Assembly (NCBI GenBank): GCA_033032175.1
Contig: CM065314.1
Location: 1,302,001-1,366,000, forward strand
Direction: 5' to 3'
Origin: Saturnia japonica
Lineage: Eukaryota > Arthropoda > Insecta > Lepidoptera > Saturniidae
Length of the DNA stretch: 64,000 bases
Below, one piece after another: positions 57,301-64,000 of this stretch. The notes beneath the pieces were generated by a model. The model was not told the origin of the DNA, ran no database searches, and was given only the letters and a program-made list of their open reading frames with translations. Position 1 is the first letter of the stretch. The number at the start of each line of letters is the position of its first letter. Made by a program: the position numbers and the translations under genes.

Positions 57301-58670
57301 TGAGATCAAAGTGACCAGTTCAACAAAACGCCAATTCATACGTAGAGACCTAATATGTATAACGTGTGTATCTGTGCGACTGTCTGTGCCATCGTTGCTC
57401 AGAAACGGCTGAACCGATTTTGATTTAGTTTTCTTTTTGGTTTGAAAGATAACTTAAGCTATGAAACTAAAGAATCCGTTTAGCCGTTTGAAGATTATCA
57501 TCAGCTATTTTCTAGTAGATAAATACATGTGAGTTTCTTCGACAAGTCTGATTACGTTGAGATTTGAAACTCTTTTATTTCATTGATATTAGAAAAACCT
57601 TCACCTGATGCTGCATCATCATCTGGAATCTGTAGGATATCTAACTCCTCACCAGCTTACAACAGAGATATCGTATTTGGGCTTATTGGAATTGTTATGA
57701 GGTCGATGGTTTATAAAATTTTCAATCTAGCTTTGTAATTTAAGGAGATTTCAAGACATGCTTGATAAACTTGTAAGAGAGGTTAAGCATTTTATTCTTA
57801 ACCTTGTATAGTTTATATTAATAGTTTAGTTTAAATGATGTGTAACGATAACAAATGGAATTATAAAGGTGTATGTTATCCTTAATTCATTCTTTTAGGT
57901 ACCGATGAAGAGCGCGGCTTAGCTGCCTGGGCAAAGGAAATGTCATTGGAGGCTGGTGGAGCATCAAAAGAAGGTGATACCTACGATTTCCCAATAGGAA
58001 TGAGCCTTATAAGAAGGTATACTGTATACTCTTGATTATTCTATTTCTTTTAATAGTTACATCGTAAATTAACGGCACTATGCCTGACAGTAATTAGAGT
58101 AAAATCCAAAAATAACAGCGACCACTAAGAGATCCGCAATTAATCGTCGGCAGTCAATGTCATCAGCCTACAACCTTTTCGGCAGCTGAATATACATACG
58201 TACAATATACACTTACAAGGGTGATATACCTGGTTTACGGTTGTCCCGTTCCAGTCGGACATAATTTTAAGCAATGACAGCTCAGTTGGTAACACCTGCA
58301 GACACCGCGTCGATCGACGTGAATTCGAATCCCTGCAATGAACCTGAGCTTTCGGTGAAGGAAAACATCGTGATGGATCCATAGCATGACGGTAGGGCTT
58401 TCTCTAATTCCCGCCTGGCTAGCTACCATCCTCAAGTTGAAAATCTGTCGCCAAGCACCAATAGGTGTGCCCCGGAAGCTGCACCTGAGAGCTGGTCTGC
58501 CACCAAGCTTAGGTTACATCGTCATTAAAGATCATTCGAGATTGTGCCCATAACGATAAAATCTTTAAATCGATATAATTTTCAGATGGAAGTGGACGTC
58601 GTACCTACCGTTCATGCCGACATACGAAGCCGGAAAATTCACTGCGCTGTTCAAGAAGAAGGAAATTTGA
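24783..58670 (+). CDS. Gene B: SLC23 / nucleobase-ascorbate (NCS2) transporter, 13 coding exons, 582 aa
   Basis: Coding exons: 24783-24836, 27158-27271, 28132-28252, 30944-31177, 32706-32841 (or its copy 36155-36290), 50602-50722, 51070-51211, 51339-51452, 54245-54384, 55085-55232, 55978-56199, 57899-58016, 58586-58670. Every border is GT/AG and all phases match, giving 1749 nt. The ATG context is AAAATGG. Family marks: Q56-H57 at the exon 2/3 junction ([17 protein letters not shown]), [53 protein letters not shown], the NAT signature [10 protein letters not shown] at residues 383-392, and [19 protein letters not shown]. The family forms a 14-helix membrane symporter for ascorbate (vertebrate SLC23A1/2) or nucleobases; the substrate here cannot be told. 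Intron 5 is 17.8 kb because of transposons and duplications. Confidence 0.93.
25495..25665 (+). repeat. tRNA-derived SINE (family S2), copy 1
   Basis: The head GATAGTTCAGTGGTAGCTTG (A box) and TGTTCGAATC (B box) are tRNA-like. They are followed by CCTTCGGTGAAGGAAAACAT, the block shared with 31685-31935 and 58255-58530. Confidence 0.7.
26740..27127 (+). pseudogene. LINE reverse-transcriptase C-terminal fragment, copy 1
   Basis: Reads [40 protein letters not shown] and KGQVKSTY, followed by a broken WKDMVSA-like end. WFGHVERM and GRGRP are typical of the C-terminus of RTE/Proto2-like ORF2 proteins. An inverted copy of the same family lies at 30536-30845. It ends 30 bp before transporter exon 2. 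Confidence 0.7.
27299..27356. repeat. (TA)n microsatellite
   Basis: Nearly pure TA for about 58 bp, 27 bp after the exon 2 donor and directly against the start of an R1 repeat. Confidence 0.95.
27357..27860 (+). repeat. Dispersed repeat R1, copy 2
   Basis: Starts CTAGCTGTGCCCACGGCTTC; contains CCAGCCGTTTCGGAGATTAC and GACTGACAGACAGATAGACA; ends near GACGTTACAAATAAACACTT. Same block order as 97-545. Confidence 0.75.
27880..28010. repeat. Dispersed repeat (family R2), copy 1
   Basis: TAGTAGCACGCATACTTGAC, GGTACTGT and CAACACAACGGTGACCACCG recur at 29860-29960, and in weaker form near 58072-58145. Confidence 0.6.
28612..28925. repeat. Dispersed repeat (family RC), copy 1
   Basis: Shared blocks with 50140-50460: TTTACCGTCATGTTCAGA, GACGACTACAAAAAGA, AAAATCGGTT, GAATACGAAACA-like, CTGCAG..TTGTCA, TTCTCGCACTCTA-like, TTAGAAATACCTATTCTTGA. 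Non-coding. Confidence 0.7.
29397..29468 (-). tRNA. tRNA-Ala (anticodon CGC)
   Basis: The minus strand folds into a 72-nt cloverleaf. Acceptor GGGGGTG pairs with CACCTCC (one G-U) and the discriminator is A. D stem ACTC/GAGT is perfect. The anticodon loop is TTCGCAT, giving CGC. T arm is CTGGG-TTCAAAT-CCCAG. TTTTT follows within about 10 nt, as a Pol III terminator. The anticodon stem (TCTGC/GCTGA) has one T-T mismatch, so a slightly degenerate copy is possible. It lies antisense in intron 3 of the transporter. Confidence 0.85.
29860..29960. repeat. Dispersed repeat R2, copy 2
   Basis: TAGTAGCGCGGCAAATTGAC, GGTACTGT and CAACACAACGGTGACCACCG match 27880-28010. Confidence 0.6.
30240..30925 (+). 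repeat. Dispersed repeat R1, copy 3, split by a LINE fragment
   Basis: Starts CTAGCTGTGCTCGCGGCTCC and reaches TGTACTTTCATATGCATAAC at about 30520. It resumes after the LINE piece at TACTACTTTCGTATGTATTT and ends AATAGACACTTCAATTCTAT at 30925, 15 bp before the exon 4 acceptor. The split dates the LINE insertion after the R1 insertion. Confidence 0.7.
30536..30845 (-). pseudogene. LINE reverse-transcriptase C-terminal fragment, copy 2 (inverted)
   Basis: Minus strand: [20 protein letters not shown], then [20 protein letters not shown] and [20 protein letters not shown]. Same family as 26740-27127. Inserted within an R1 repeat. Confidence 0.7.
31685..31935 (-). repeat. tRNA-derived SINE S2, copy 2
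   Basis: Reverse complement of the S2 block: CATCACGATGTTTTCCTTCA and CCGAAAG, with GGTAGCTAGCCAGGCGGGCA and TTCCAACTTGAG upstream. Confidence 0.7.
31936..32560. repeat. Repeat built of imperfect ~70-100 bp monomers (family R4)
   Basis: The cycle 'TTTTGTACACGGGAAATACATG .. ATAATTGA .. GGCTATA .. AGAAATCGTA' is repeated about five times with variation. It starts with TATGTCCGGATTTAACTTAA. A related copy with the same opening is at 62290-62580. A C/A-rich step (CACACCCCCA, three times) interrupts it at about 32150-32172. Confidence 0.65.
32184..33631 (+). repeat. Direct duplication around exon 5, copy 1
   Basis: Starts GTGCATTGTAACAGCAGTAA and ends at the left end of a hAT element (33632). 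It contains transporter exon 5 (32706-32841), its flanks, and the first exon of the transposase gene (33335-33407). The second copy is 35634-37112. Confidence 0.9.
33195..33334 (+). promoter_or_regulatory. GC-rich promoter-like region of the transposase gene
   Basis: GGGGCCCGCGCCGCGCGCCG and neighbouring CpGs stand out in AT-rich surroundings, 80-130 bp before the ATG at 33335. No TATA box is obvious. A copy is at about 36690-36815. Confidence 0.45.
33632..35633 (-). mobile_element. hAT element at the junction of the exon-5 duplication
   Basis: Right end, reversed, TAGGAGTGGACGATATACAT; left end TAGGAATATCGATG (same end with a small deletion). About ten ACATCGAT-type motifs in both orientations crowd both ends (33640-33700 and 35505-35620), as expected of hAT subterminal transposase-binding repeats. 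The flanking octamers (AATTAAA-type at left, GTGCATTG at right) do not match, so no 8-bp target duplication is present. The minus strand encodes a broken transposase. Confidence 0.82.
33769..35420 (-). pseudogene. hAT transposase (zinc-finger BED domain type), disrupted
   Basis: Minus-strand order: a degraded BED-finger region ([20 protein letters not shown], about 35340-35400), then [20 protein letters not shown], the catalytic core ([51 protein letters not shown]), [34 protein letters not shown], and the hAT C-terminal dimerisation region ([33 protein letters not shown]) with stop at 33769. An in-frame TAA after VTWFK (about 34673) and shifts near 34400 and 34130 inactivate it. Confidence 0.85.
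36155..36290 (+). other. Second copy of transporter exon 5
   Basis: 136 nt with the same acceptor (TTTTTCAG) and donor (GTGAGT) as 32706-32841. The only difference noticed inside the exon is CTG to CTC, silent. It encodes [20 protein letters not shown] and onward. Because 136 is not a multiple of three, a transcript including both copies would be frameshifted; only one can be used per mRNA. Confidence 0.9.
36440..36990 (+). other. Mosaic of two different flanking sequences
   Basis: Follows 32960-33480 in outline but contains, in the same order, short pieces of 40426-40870: CCCCCGGAAATCGGGTACGG plus TAGATCGTGACGT, ACGTAGCCGTGGTTTATTAG, ACAGTAAACATTAAC, TTTCCGAATTA, GAATTATTGATC, GTTAGGTCATTCTCGG and ATCTCGCC. 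See findings. Confidence 0.8.
42055..43358 (-). pseudogene. mariner transposase relic (unit 1), interrupted by a LINE tail
   Basis: Minus-strand start [14 protein letters not shown], then [19 protein letters not shown] and [19 protein letters not shown] (helix-turn-helix part). After the insertion come [69 protein letters not shown] and the end [11 protein letters not shown]. The middle, including the first catalytic D region, is missing and several stops occur. HHDN marks the second catalytic D. Confidence 0.85.
42640..43055 (+). mobile_element. LINE 3' end inserted in the mariner (unit 1)
   Basis: The plus strand ends a LINE-type ORF ([20 protein letters not shown], then [16 protein letters not shown]) followed by GTTTTGACATTCATAAGTGC CTTCTTAGGGCCTAAATTG and a TTTGATATTTTTATT-type tail. 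The same 3' end occurs in reverse at 61676-61745. Confidence 0.7.
47010..48339 (-). pseudogene. mariner transposase relic (unit 2)
   Basis: Second copy of 42055-43358, with the same missing middle and the same LINE-tail insertion (about 47620-48035), so both events predate the tandem duplication. Additional single-base differences and indels break further codons. Confidence 0.85.
47620..48035 (+). mobile_element. LINE 3' end inserted in the mariner (unit 2)
   Basis: Same as 42640-43055 with a short insertion around 47815-47830 (CACCTATTACTTACATATAA). Confidence 0.65.
49810..50140 (+). repeat. Dispersed repeat R1, copy 4
   Basis: CTAGTTGTGCCCGTGGCTGT, GCATGGACTACAGAATGCCG and GACTTTTTTGTAGGTCTTTT match other R1 copies; truncated on the right, where an RC repeat begins. 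Confidence 0.7.
50140..50460. repeat. Dispersed repeat RC, copy 2
   Basis: TTACCGTCATGTTCAGATGT, GACGACTACAAAAAGAGATA, AGAAATACCTATTCTTGAAA match 28612-28925. Confidence 0.7.
51560..51735 (+). repeat. tRNA-derived SINE (family S1)
   Basis: TAGCCTAGTGGTCGTAAGCG (A box) and GGTTCGATTCC (B box) at the head, then GTCGAGCAAAGTGTTAATGG and AGTTTGGCTTCGTGCCCG. The tRNA-like part lacks a proper acceptor stem and is fused to the SINE body, so it is not a tRNA gene. Confidence 0.8.
51815..52110 (+). repeat. LTR/promoter-like dispersed repeat, direct copy
   Basis: TGTAGCGACATCTCTCG, then a second CGACATCTATCGAG, GCGCTATAGAAATTAACTCT, GAGTATATATACAAGAACCC, GTCTGGCCGGAGGATCCTCC. Matches 11895-12075 in reverse. 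A TATATATA box 20 bp before a pyrimidine-rich CA start would suit an LTR promoter. Internal genes are absent on both sides. Confidence 0.5.
52608..52850 (+). pseudogene. mariner transposase C-terminal fragment
   Basis: Tracks the C-terminal third of the mariner at 52968-53947 (AAAAGTTGAGAGTGCTTGGC; CTCTTCAAAGCTCTTTAAGT), ending in [14 protein letters not shown] codons. Many stops. Confidence 0.65.
52968..53947 (+). pseudogene. mariner (irritans-like) transposase, degenerate
   Basis: Starts [20 protein letters not shown] with a helix-turn-helix ending in TGA (QSWFKRFQS*). After a deletion it resumes [20 protein letters not shown] and [15 protein letters not shown], then the catalytic region [40 protein letters not shown] and a shifted [12 protein letters not shown]. 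The end reads KFYSNGI-type codons, [18 protein letters not shown] of GDEKW and D of NHDN are present; the frame is broken several times. The right end has AAAAGTTTCTTCGC-type terminal sequence near 53985-54005 (reverse strand). Confidence 0.85.
54633..54695. repeat. 15-bp perfect inverted repeat
   Basis: AGGTTCACCATTTGA at 54633-54647 and TCAAATGGTGAACCT at 54681-54695, 33 nt apart, inside transporter intron 9. Confidence 0.7.
56228..57353 (-). mobile_element. mariner element, full length (1126 bp), inactive
   Basis: Ends TTAGGTCTTTACATATGAAA (left) and, reversed, TTAGGTCTCTACGTATGAAT (right), each flanked by TA. Sits in transporter intron 11. Parent-type sequence for the MITE at 23796-23981. 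Confidence 0.88.
56308..57236 (-). pseudogene. mariner transposase, degenerate, second catalytic D lost
   Basis: Minus strand: [32 protein letters not shown], then [11 protein letters not shown] codons, and [48 protein letters not shown], ending [14 protein letters not shown] with the stop at 56308. The usual HDN of the second catalytic aspartate reads ENN. The N-terminal half has many stops and frame changes. Confidence 0.85.
58255..58530 (+). repeat. tRNA-derived SINE S2, copy 3
   Basis: Head GACAGCTCAGTTGGTAACAC and ATTCGAATCC, then TTTCGGTGAAGGAAAACATC, GGCTAGCTACCATCCTCAAG, AAAATCTGTCGCCAAGCACC. Same family as 25495-25665 and 31685-31935. Confidence 0.75.
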
Positions 58671-58692
58671 TGAGAATTTAAATTGTGATTAT

Positions 58693-58698
58693 AATAAA
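58693..58698 (+). terminator. Polyadenylation signal of the SLC23 gene
   Basis: AATAAA 23 nt after the TGA stop at 58668-58670, the first canonical signal downstream. Confidence 0.6.
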
Positions 58699-59405
58699 AT
58701 CATCAATACTGTAATTAATAATGGGGACGTCATTAGGTAAAGGGTGAATGACGATTGATTTAATGATACTGGAAAAGTTCTTAGTCCCTTTTCTATTAAA
58801 ATTCCTTCGTTGGAGTATAAAGTTAATGAGTTTTTTTGTGAAATTTCTTCATCCCTTTACCGCCACATTAAATTTAACAGGACGATAGACAAAACAAATC
58901 TATAAATGGTTAAAGTTTGTTAGGGATATAAAAATAAACAAATATTTAAAATCGTTGATGTGGTTCAGAATTTTTATTTATTTGGATCTGATCGCTACCA
59001 AATTTTACAGGATCACTCGCTGGGCTAATATGAAGATTGTGTGAAAATTGTATCAAAATCGACCCAGCCGTTTCGCAGTCCATAAGAAACATACAAACAT
59101 TCATTTGTATATGTATAAATTTGTTGGTGGATATTGTTTACCTTCTTTACTGTTCGCCACATACTGACAGTAATGTTGAGGGGTAGTTGCGAAGTAGTAA
59201 GCCCGCGACCACCGTGCAACTATGGTAAAAAACCTTAATTAAGCCTGTTATAGTGATTTGCATAGACGCTTCGCATTTCTAGATCAGCTCGTGCATATCT
59301 TGTTTATATTTACATGGCAGCAGCGTCTGGCGATGAATTGGGCTATGGATATCCATTAAATGAATTTACTAATGGTATCTTTAATATTTTTATAGATTTT
59401 AAATA

Positions 59406-60062
59406 ATCTATGCTAATATTATAAAGCTGAAGAATTTGTTTGTTTGGTTGAACGCGCTAATCTCCGGGACTACTGGTTCGAATGGAAAAAATGTTATAGT
59501 GTTGGATAGCCCATTTATCGAGGATGGCTATATAACATCACTCTACACCCATAGGAGCGGGGCATCAAAGGAAAATGTTGCAAAAACGAGGGAAATTCAT
59601 TCCTTTTGAGAGCTTCCACTGCGTGCGCTGCTTGAATGGTTAAAGTTACACAACAATTATGTATGACGGAATTATTTCTCTAACGGTGGCATATGATTAT
59701 TTTTTAAGGTTTATACAATATAACCTTTATTATGGTAATAAAGTTTGTTTTAAAATAATGCATAATTTGCAAAGATGTTTTTATAAACATGGTATTAATC
59801 CTTATCGAAATAAATACGTTATTCATCACAAGTATATAATTTTGGACAAAATTGCCCTTTACAGTAATTGATTTAAATGAATATCTTAGGAGATACAACA
59901 GTTTTAAAATAACTCGGCAGTAAAATAATGATCAAGTACATAATTTTTTATTATGCAGAATAATGTGGGAGGCGGGCGGTACCTAATAATACAGTGCTTA
60001 CGACCCACTCTCTCTCTCTATCTCTCTTATATGACGCAGACGAAGTTGCGCGGATCAGCTAG
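59406..60062 (+). repeat. Dispersed repeat R3, probably full length
   Basis: Opens ATGCTAATATTATAAAGCTG, then TTGAACGCGCTAATCTCCGG, TGTTGGATAGCCCATTTATC, and closes GACGAAGTTGCGCGGATCAG CTAGT. Fragments of the opening occur at about 41927-41990, 46888-46960 and 62575-62650. The internal ORFs at 59659-59898 are AT-rich chance frames. Confidence 0.7.
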
Positions 60063-61300
60063 TGTTCTAATATAATTTTTATACATTGACATAAACGAAC
60101 AACTTTGAGCAGCACTGATCCAAGACCAATTGGTTTATTTTCATCTAACTTCAGGGGTTTTAATACTGTTAAAAATGTACAGGACGTTTCACGAGATGAA
60201 AGTAAATAGACAATGGAATTTGTCGGTTTCTATGTATATCTTAGTTGTTTATCACTAATTTTTGGACAGTCAACGTGACAAACATTATACTTTTAAAAAC
60301 AAACTAGTTGCTGGGGGAGTCATACACATTTAATTTTAATTTTAGAAGCTAAATCAAAAGGACCAGGAAAATAATTAAATATGAACGAACTTACGGAACC
60401 CTGTCACGGCGCTAACATTGATAACAGGGGTTATTTTTTATGACGACAAGATTTAACTTGGTGTATAAAAAATACTAACTTTTTTCGTTTGTAACTAACA
60501 ATTTCGTCTTTGTGTTTTTCATACTATGTCTTTTTTCTAGTCCTGGGCTACCTCCGTGTCAAATTTCATTGGGATCTTACTAATATTATAAATATGACTC
60601 ATCAATCACGCAAAAACGGCTTAACAGATTTGAATGAAAATTTACACACAGATAGTTTATAGACCCAATTCTGTAGAACAAGTAGAAGTTAGTCTGCTAT
60701 AAAGCTTAATCGTGAAAAGTAACAAAAATATATAAAAAGAAATATACTTTTCCATTCCCGTTAATATCTGGGCGATCAAGTTGTGCTCGGTGTTTTAAAT
60801 ACAAAAAACGCAAATACCTATCTAGGTAAACTTGGAATGTAAAACGTTATCTAAATGCAAAGATTCATCGAAATCGTTGGCTGTTGAAGCCGTTTCCGAG
60901 AAAAAAATACTTAAATAAATATATACAAGAATTGTTCACTTAATATAATAAGATAAGATAAGATATGGTCATATAAATTAAATACGTCATAATGGTTGGT
61001 AAATCAGAACACAACACTCAATGACCACTATTTTATTTATAAGATAAGGGAGAAGAAGAGTTTACAAAGATACACTGAGATACTCAAATATACAAAACAA
61101 TACCTCTTTTCTAAAATGTATAACGCCCTGTAGTGGCGACAATAGTTGTCAAAATAACTCATAGTAAATCATAACACGCGGTAAGAATAAAAATATTACA
61201 GTGACATCTATTGGTAGCGGAAATCTTCATTAGGAGACAATTTAGCAGTGTATCTCTAGCCGCTTTATGTTAGCAGTCAACTAATCTTCTTCTTCCTAAC
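60063..61300. other. Intergenic; a second repeat head at about 60590
   Basis: CTTACTAATATTATAAATAT followed by AACGGCTTAACAGATTTGAA is the start of a common lepidopteran repeat. No gene seen. Confidence 0.45.
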
Positions 61301-61480
61301 TTGGCAACCGGTCCTCTTTAACGAAGACCATTACTGCCATTATCGAGTGAAATAAAGTGTCATGTGTTATGACGATTCAGTATCCCAACAACATGGTGGC
61401 TCCCTTGTTAGAACTTTCTAGGAAATTTTTGTGGGATCTCAAAATGAATGCTTTAAGCTAATATTTATATTCCACTTCAC
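61300..61480. repeat. Dispersed repeat related to 10640-10810 (inverted)
   Basis: Reverse complement contains CTAGAAAGTTCTAACAAGGG AGCCACCAT and TTCGTTAAAGAGGACC. Confidence 0.6.
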
Positions 61481-61675
61481 TTATGCATAAAAACTAAACT
61501 ATGTCACGCAAAACGCCACCAATATTACCTAATATAGGGTCATAAACCTAAGTTAATGAATTAAAAATAAAAACCACAGCATGTCACTTCAAGATGCCGC
61601 CAAAAACCTCAGTCAACTAATCAATTATGAGGTCTCTTTTATGTTACAATGAACTTCAGTTTGTTACACTCTATT

Positions 61676-61745
61676 CAAAATCAAAATATTTTTTATTCAA
61701 TTTAGGCCCCAAGAAGGCATTTATGAATGTCAAAACACTACCACT
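61676..61745 (-). mobile_element. LINE 3' end, short fragment
   Basis: On the minus strand GTTTTGACATTCATAAATGC CTTCTTGGGGCCTAAATTGA then AATATTTTGATTTTG, the same 3' terminus as at 42960-43050. Confidence 0.65.
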
Positions 61746-62289
61746 ATTGTTATGAATTATTTTAGTTGAGGCTTTCAAATTGTCATCCAGTCGATAAACC
61801 ATTCCGTCAGTTATCTATAGACCACTAACAACAGGATAGAATAGTCAATGTATTTAATTATTAAATTAGATTCCGAAAATATCACGTTAAAGATAATTGG
61901 CTGCATCTCTTTTTTTCTTCTTCGCTCAGTTAAAGGTACTATGTTGTTTATCTTTTGCTCTTACCACGAATAGTGGATATGTTGTCGATGATTAAATAGC
62001 TGTACAGCTATTGTTTGGGTACCGCATGACGCGGCCATAGTTGTCTATTGTCCCGTAGTATATCTACCGTCACATTGTCATTCGATGAATGCAACTAATA
62101 TTGACAGTTAGGCAGATAGATGTATAGTTCCATTTTACCGTTGCTCCCCGTTTCAATGTTAATTGTTACTACTTATTTTCTATTCTATCTATATTGATAA
62201 ATATGAAGTTATGTCTGTACATGTAATAATTTAAACATCTCGTAGGACATTCTATGCGAAGAAAACTGATCACGAATATGCTCATAAAA
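61746..62289. other. Intergenic, nothing recognised
   Basis: AT-rich, no coding frame or repeat that I can support. Confidence 0.4.
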
Positions 62290-62650
62290 TATTTTTGTGT
62301 CTGTCCGTTTGTATGTCCGGATTTAACTCAAAAACGGCTTGATTGATTTTAATGTGATCAAACACATGAGTAGCTTATGCATTCTTTTTCGATTTTGATA
62401 TAATTTTTTACACGGGAAGTATAAGTTATAATTCATGGAATAAATGAATTTAAAAAAACGTAAACCTATTCCGATCAAATTTTGTAGACTGGAAGCAAAC
62501 TTCATTCCATAACTGTTAAGGTATCGTGAACAATACATTTAGGCATCGTAAATAATTACTGTGTAACAAACGCATTCGAAGTAATAATATTACAAAGTTC
62601 GAGATATTTGTTTGAACGCGCTAATCTCTGAAACTACGAGACAAATTAGA
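62290..62650. repeat. Repeat R4 copy joined to an R3 fragment
   Basis: TGTATGTCCGGATTTAACTC and TTTTTTACACGGGAAGTATA, TTTTGTAGACTGGAAGCAAA match the 31936-32560 monomers. TTTGTTTGAACGCGCTAATC at about 62608 is an R3 opening. Confidence 0.6.
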
Positions 62651-63224
62651 AGACTTCTTTGTGTATTCTATAACCTATTCATTGTGGAAATTTAAAGACT
62701 TTTTACAACCTTAAGGACCGAAGCAGTAGCCGAGCATGCCGCACTGTTAAATACAAAAGGCTTTTTGTTTTTATTATACCTCAGATAATTTCTGTTGAAG
62801 ATAAGTAATTTTTAGTTATGTTGGTGACAAATAAACAAAACATCATCTCAATTCTCAGAGTACAGATGAATCATGCTTATTAAAAAATATATATTTAGGG
62901 AAAGTGATAGTAATGATCACTGAGTTTCGTGCGTTATTAAATTCATAAGTTCATGAGACGTCACTCAAAGCGTATGAATGAGTGTTTAAGATTAATTTTT
63001 GTTTGAAATTTTGCATTACACTGAACAGATTTAACGTATAAATTTGTTATTTATTAGTCTGAAGCAAAGTTGTGCTAAATTCGAAGGGCTTGGTTGGAGT
63101 ACGTAGACTATAAAATAGAGTAGGTACTTACATAATTCGCAAATCATTTCCTTCTAATAAACAATTATACTAAAGAGTAAGCGAGATAGATATATTAAGA
63201 TGTTATGTGTTGTGAATGGCATTA

Positions 63225-63330
63225 TCTAATGCGTGCCTGGCTAGCTTCCACTTTCAAGTTGAAAATCTTTCGCCAAGTATTTGAGAGCTAGTCTTCCACT
63301 AGACTATTTTGGGCACATAGTCACTTAACA
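63225..63330 (+). repeat. SINE S2, 3' fragment
   Basis: TGCCTGGCTAGCTTCCACTT, CAAGTTGAAAATCTTTCGCC and GAGAGCTAGTCTTCCAC match the right half of the copy at 58255-58530. Confidence 0.65.
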
Positions 63331-63343
63331 TCATTTCAGATAC

Positions 63344-63654
63344 ATGGCGGGCAAACTCAAGATTACATAGAACTTGACAGATGAAAACACTTCTGATCCC
63401 GAAATGCTGAAGAGGGTCATTGTGATGAACTTTTCGCCATGTGTATTGTGGCCACAACCCAGAGAGGTACAGTATATTCTACAACCCTCCCTGCAAATCT
63501 GGAATTACTGGACTTACACCGACTGATACCGAAATGCATCAAACCTAAGCGTGCCATCCAAATTAACTACTTGGTAAAGGATGGTCGTGATCCGTCAGAC
63601 ACAATTGACGTGCAAAAAAACTGCAAAAAAAGTAGTAAAAGCACAAATTTATAA
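63344..63654 (+). pseudogene. Unrecognised broken coding fragment
   Basis: After an acceptor-like TTTCAG, ATG opens MAGKLKIT, a stop (TAG), then NLTDENTSDPEMLKRVIVMN. In another frame, from about 63470, ATTQRGTVYSTTLPANLELL, DLHRLIPKCIKPKRAIQINY and LVKDGRDPSDTIDVQKN follow to a TAA. The codons look biased and the residues protein-like across both frames, so this is probably a decayed exon or processed copy of a real gene. I do not recognise the family. One frameshift and one stop would need to be bridged. Confidence 0.45.
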
Positions 63655-64000
63655 GTTTTATTAATGTGTAGGTAGATTTAAAATCTTAAATTTACCTTCA
63701 ATGCGCAATATAATCTTTGTCAAATACATTCTTCTATTGTTTCAAGTAACAATTTAAATTTAGAACGTTTTATTGATTTAACATAATCTGTAAATGAGTT
63801 AGCGTTTATGTTATGTTATCTGTGGGCATTCGATTCTATTGTCTGTGACTGTGAGTACATTCGAGTTCTGGAACATCGTTTTAGGTTGTAGTTAACTGGG
63901 TGACGAAATACATTAGGAGATGTGCATGGGAGCAGGCCTGGAACTCTAGAAGTCTAGTGTTTACATTTCGGCGCACGCATACTAACCTGTTGTGCTGGAG
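63655..64000. other. Window end, nothing recognised
   Basis: AT-rich sequence without a supported feature. Confidence 0.4.

Noticed and set aside
59659..59898. Overlapping 70-aa and 64-aa ORFs on both strands
   Set aside because: AT-rich chance frames inside dispersed repeat R3.

Overview
The window looks like a piece of a butterfly or moth genome. It is AT-rich, its genes are split by introns with GT/AG borders, and it is full of repeats typical of Lepidoptera: tRNA-derived SINEs, several mariner families, Jockey/CR1-type LINEs, and AGCTAG-bordered dispersed repeats. No clade-diagnostic host protein was used, so 'Lepidoptera' is an inference from repeat content.

Two host genes can be reconstructed, both on the + strand. 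Gene A (883-13264, 4 coding exons, 293 aa) encodes an acidic, low-complexity protein that I do not recognise. Its 10.6-kb first intron holds a broken Tigger/pogo transposon (1640-5094), which itself carries a foldback element (3442-4881), and an almost intact two-ORF LINE (about 5490-9300). Gene B (24783-58670, 13 coding exons, 582 aa) encodes an SLC23 / nucleobase-ascorbate (NCS2) transporter. All intron phases agree and the NAT signature [10 protein letters not shown] is present. A tRNA-Ala(CGC) gene lies on the minus strand in intron 3 (29397-29468).

Between the genes (13.3-24.7 kb) lie a stretch of poor-looking, homopolymer-rich sequence (about 13490-16700) whose end resembles a degraded copy of the region upstream of gene A exon 1, a Jockey-type LINE fragment, an IS630/Tc1-like transposase remnant, and two MITEs. 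One MITE is a deletion derivative of the mariner found at 56228-57353.

The most striking region is intron 5 of the transporter (32842-50601). Exon 5 (136 nt) occurs twice, at 32706-32841 and 36155-36290, inside a 1.45-kb direct duplication whose inner borders are exactly the two ends of a hAT element. Downstream is a spliced, DDE-like transposase gene of the insect 'WSDNCAGQN' type (DUF7869-like; exon 1 at 33335, main exon 37473-39860), bounded by identical 15-bp sequences TACCTCAGAGGTATA at 32947 and 40411. The intron after exon-5 copy 2 (36440-36990) is a fine-scale interleaving of the element's 5' end and the sequence beyond its 3' end. This is best explained as a merged consensus of a filled and an empty allele. 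Then follows a 4.97-kb tandem duplication (39844-44796 and 44797-49778), each unit holding a mariner relic split by a LINE tail. From 50.6 kb the transporter exons resume, separated by mariners and SINEs. After 58.7 kb the window is repeats plus one unidentified broken coding fragment (63344-63654).
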